Source of the DNA: Zopfochytrium polystomum
Lineage: Eukaryota > Chytridiomycota > Chytridiomycetes > Chytridiales > Chytridiaceae
Length of the DNA: 20,732 bases
Reading direction: 5' to 3'
Assembly: GCA_025765615.1 (NCBI GenBank)
Contig: JAIVFJ010000460.1
Coordinates: 17,501-38,232 of the forward strand
Of the stretch, positions 17,722-20,732 are shown piece after piece (the first letter of the stretch is position 1; every line of letters starts with the position of its first letter). A program made the translations under genes and the position numbers. The notes below the pieces were generated by a model. The model had not been told where the DNA came from, did no database searches, and worked only from the letters and a program-made list of their open reading frames with translations.

Positions 17722-19526
17722 AGCTAGGGCTGTGCGGCGGAGTATGTTGTTGGTACCCCCCTTCCCCCCCAACTACTCCGTCCGTCCGTCCTTGTTTCCC
17801 CCCCCCCACTTGGCGCCTCCTCCACCGCTCCGCCCCGTACCCCGTACCTCCCCCCCCCTTCCCCCCGCGTCCCGTCCAGTCGCGTTGGCTTGCTGTGGAG
17901 TTGGGAGTCCTGGCTGCCCCCGTCCCTTTTGTTGCACGATTCCGAAGCGCATCGCGTGTGGTTGTGTCCCCCCCCCCCTTGTGTCCCCCCGCCCCTCCAC
18001 GACGGAGAGGAGAGTGCTAGAGCGCGCCCCCCCCCCCCCCACAACTTTTGTCGGTTATGGTTGGTCACCCCCACCCCCCCCATCTCGAGAGCGTGTCCCC
18101 CACTTTTGTTTTGTGCGGCAAGTGTCCCCCCCCCCCCTTTTTGTCGCCGGTCCCCACCGTCCCATTACGCTTCTCGCTCGACCGACCGACCGACTCGCCT
18201 CTTTCACTTCCCACCCTCTCTTGTCGCCCGCGCGCGCGTGCGTCTTGCGTCCCATTCCGTGTCCCCCCCGAATTTTCGTGAACAACAAGGGCGGGAGTTT
18301 TTCGCCTAATTTTTACCTGCACCGGGGTCGGTCTCGTCTGACGGGACCCCCTCCGAGAAAGGTATCTCCTTAAATACATGGTTTCGTGAGCGAACGGCCC
18401 GGTTCGCCTTACCCTTGGCGGGGTAGGGCGCCGGCGTGGGAAGACACCGATCGCGGTTACGCCCCCCCTCAGCGTTTCCGATTCTTTCGGGTTCCTGGGA
18501 GGTTTCCCCCCCAACCAGGTGGTTTCCGCCGCGCGCAAACGAATCAGAGAAAGGCGCCCCTCTCTTTGGTCCCCCTTTTGTGTCCCCCCAAACTTTTCAA
18601 AAGGAAAAGAAGGAAGCTTTAGACGTGATGGCGGAGTTTGGGCTCTTTGCGGCCCCCTCTCTTGTACGGCGTCGACTGGCCCCCCTGTTTCCTCGCGAAC
18701 AAAATAGAGAGCGGTCGTCCCAATCTGGTTCCTCTTTGCCTGCGCGAGCGAGGCGGATTCACCTCCTCCCGTGTGTCCCTGGAAGGTTTTGTCGTGAATT
18801 TCGTTGTTGTGGGGGTCCGCCCCCGCCTCGGACACTTTCCTGGACGCGTCTGCGTCCCGTTTCTCGTCGAACAAGCAAATCCTGCGCACCCTTGTCGGCG
18901 CGCAGGTCGAAACGGGGGACGGGGGGGGGGTGGGTGGTTGACGGTCTTTTGGGCCGCCGCCATCCGCCCCCCCTCGCCCGCCCGACTTTTTTGGGTGGTC
19001 TCCTTGGGTAAAAAGGGACGGTAGTAGTTTTTCCTCTTGGCGGGTCTGCGCCCGGTTGTCGTCGGTGTGCGTTGGTCTTGGTTTCCCCCCCCCCCTTGCA
19101 GTCTTGACGCACCAGCACCCGAGCGCGCTTGTTTCCCCAACCCCGCCGCCTGCTCCCGTCCCGAGTTTTGGCCTCGTCGTTCGTCGGATCCGGATCGTGT
19201 GGGGGGGGTGATTCCCTTTCCCCCTCCCCCCCCCCGCACGCCCCCCCCTTCCCTTCCCGGAACCCGACTCTATTCCCTGCACTCGTCTTTACAGCAAAGC
19301 GCGCCGCGCCCTCCAGGGCCCCTCCCTATTTTCTCTCTATTGGTTTCAGGGAGGTCGGCCACGGAGTCCTGCTTGCGTTTAGAGCTACGCGGTCCTCAAC
19401 CCACCGCGGGGACGTTGTTTGTAAGCCGGGGAAGAAATAACGACTGGGGGCCCGCCCTCGGCGGATCGATCTGACCGTGTCGCCCAAGCCTGTTAAAAAT
19501 CGCGGTCGCTCCTCTAGTTCTCACTC

Positions 19527-20697
19527 ATGTGGTCTCAGATCAGGCATGACTACCCGCTGAACTTAAGCATATCAGTAAGCGGAGGAAAAGAAACCAACAG
19601 GGATTCCCCTAGTAACGGCGAGTGAAGCGGGAAAAGCTCAACTTTGGAATCTCGCCGGCCTAGCCCGCCGGCGCGAATTGTAGTTTCAAGGCACGCGTCT
19701 TTCGGGGGTGGCGTTGGGCCCAAGTCCGTTGGAACACGGCACCGTAGAGGGTGAGAGTCCCGTACGGCCCGCCGCGCCGCTCCTGTGCGATCGCGTTTTG
19801 CCAAAGAGTCGGATAGCTTGGGAACGCTGTCCAAAGTGGGTGGTAAACACCATCTAAAGCTAAATACAGGCAAGAGACCGATAGCGCACAAGTACCGTGA
19901 GGGAAAGATGAAAAGCACTTTGAAAAGAGAGTGAAACAGTACGTGAAATTGCCAATAGGGAAGCGTTCGGCACCGGTGTATCGTCCTACCGCGGGATCAG
20001 CCCGTCCTATCTCCCCGATAAAAAGGGGGGAAAAGGCGGGTGCACTCTCGTTTGACTGGGCGGGGTCAGCGTCGGTTCGGGGGTTCCGGGATAAAAGCCG
20101 CTGGGCCAAAGGTGTCTCGCGCGCTGCGCGCTCTCTCTCTCGGGGGGGGGCGCGCCGCGCGCGGGTGGTTAGAGGGGCCTGCTGGTGTAATGTCTCCCGC
20201 CCCGGACCGAGGATCGCAGCCGTAGCTACTGCTCGCCGTGGGGTGCGTCCGTTTGCGGGGATTGTTAGTGGACCGTTTGACCGCCTGGCGGACAGCGGAC
20301 CCGGTCCCCGTGTCGCCCGCCCCGCGCGCGTTGTCATCTCACGGTCTTGGGATGCTGGCGAACCGGTATCGAGCGACCCGTCTTGAAACACGGACCAAGG
20401 AGTGCAACAGGCGCGCGAGTGTTTGGGCGTCAAAAACCCTGTACGCGTAGTGAAAGCGAGAGCTTTTCGCTCTGGTGCGAAGCGCCGTCCACCTCAAAAA
20501 TGGGCGGCTGCCGCTGCATCGGCCGGTCTCGGAGGGACACCCGTTCCGCCGTTTCTGAGCAAGAGCGCGCCTGTTGCGACCCGAAAGATGGTGAACTATG
20601 CCTGAGTAGGGCGAAGCCAGAGGAAACTCTGGTGGAGGCTCGTAGCGATTCTGACGTGCAAATCGATCGTCGAACTTGGGTATAGGGGCGAAAGACT

Positions 20698-20732
<35 letters not shown>
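19527..20732 (+). rRNA. 28S rRNA: 28S (large-subunit) ribosomal RNA, 5' part only
   Basis: It starts at ATGTGGTCTCAGATCAGG, aligned with the yeast 25S 5' end. Landmarks: ACCCGCTGAACTTAAGCATA, AAGCGGAGGAAAAGAAACCA, AAGTACCGTGAGGGAAAGATG, GTCTTGAAACACGGACCAAG, and CTAGTAGCTGGTTCCCTCCG at the very end. The gene is cut by the window edge, with more than 2 kb missing. Expansion segment D2 (about 19980-20385) is GC-rich. The block after GTGAAATT reads GCCAATA (19951-19957) instead of the usual GTTGAAA, matched by the change in 5.8S. Confidence 0.98.

Larger units (their letters stand above)
17599..19526 (+). other. ITS2, unusually long (about 1.9 kb)
   Basis: It is bounded by 5.8S and 28S. It opens with a perfect hairpin (17608-17629), then a GT-rich microsatellite, then about 1.4 kb rich in C runs (for example C14 at 18027-18040). 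From about 18290 the sequence becomes more balanced. GGTCCCCCTTTTGTGTCCCC-type words continue to about 18590. The + and - frames open here share no recognisable protein features. Typical fungal ITS2 is about 150-300 bases. Confidence 0.95.

Noticed and set aside
18065..19282. 405-codon minus-strand frame in ITS2
   Set aside because: It is low-complexity, G/R/P-rich, antisense to a transcribed spacer and without recognisable domains.

Overview
This window is almost one whole unit of a eukaryotic nuclear ribosomal RNA locus, read left to right on the + strand. It holds about 14.2 kb of intergenic/external spacer (1-14180), a complete 18S gene (14181-16192), ITS1 (16193-17440), 5.8S (17441-17598), ITS2 (17599-19526) and the first 1.2 kb of 28S (19527 to the window end). 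I find no protein-coding gene I can support. The many long open frames are by-products of stop-poor repeats and GC-rich spacer. No 5S gene, group I intron or complete tRNA was recognised by eye.

The rRNA landmarks point to an opisthokont, most likely an early-diverging or fast-evolving fungus. The 3' half of 5.8S (CCCTCTGGCATTCCGGAGGG then ATGCCTGTCTGAG) and the start of 28S look fungal, but I cannot name the genus. The unit is large for a fungus: more than 20.7 kb is present and the rest of 28S is missing, whereas common fungal units are near 8-12 kb.

Layout of the spacer. Positions 1-1262 hold two diverged copies of a ~0.5 kb repeat, followed by a fold-back structure (1410-1590). Positions 1816-8345 are a composite array: six large A modules, each with two conserved palindromes and a TATATA stretch, separated by blocks of a 128-142 bp B module (about 36 copies). 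Two decayed A copies follow (8500-8815). Next come three copies of a ~200 bp C element (8881, 11682, 12070) that may carry a promoter, an exact 64-bp tandem array with a 128-bp higher-order pattern (9866-10496), and a retroposon-like segment ending in 27 A (10878-11397). The last ~1.9 kb before 18S is C-tract-rich, probably 5' ETS.

The most informative observation is that the rRNA genes carry paired changes. Helices that are nearly invariant in eukaryotes (18S h29, h30 and h45; both 5.8S-28S helices) differ from the usual sequence, and the partner strand changes to match. The locus is therefore probably functional and under selection despite its odd spacers. A second theme is a C-tract word, roughly GTCCCCCACTTTGTCG, that recurs in the leader, ITS1 and ITS2 and has expanded into a ~36-unit minisatellite in ITS1.
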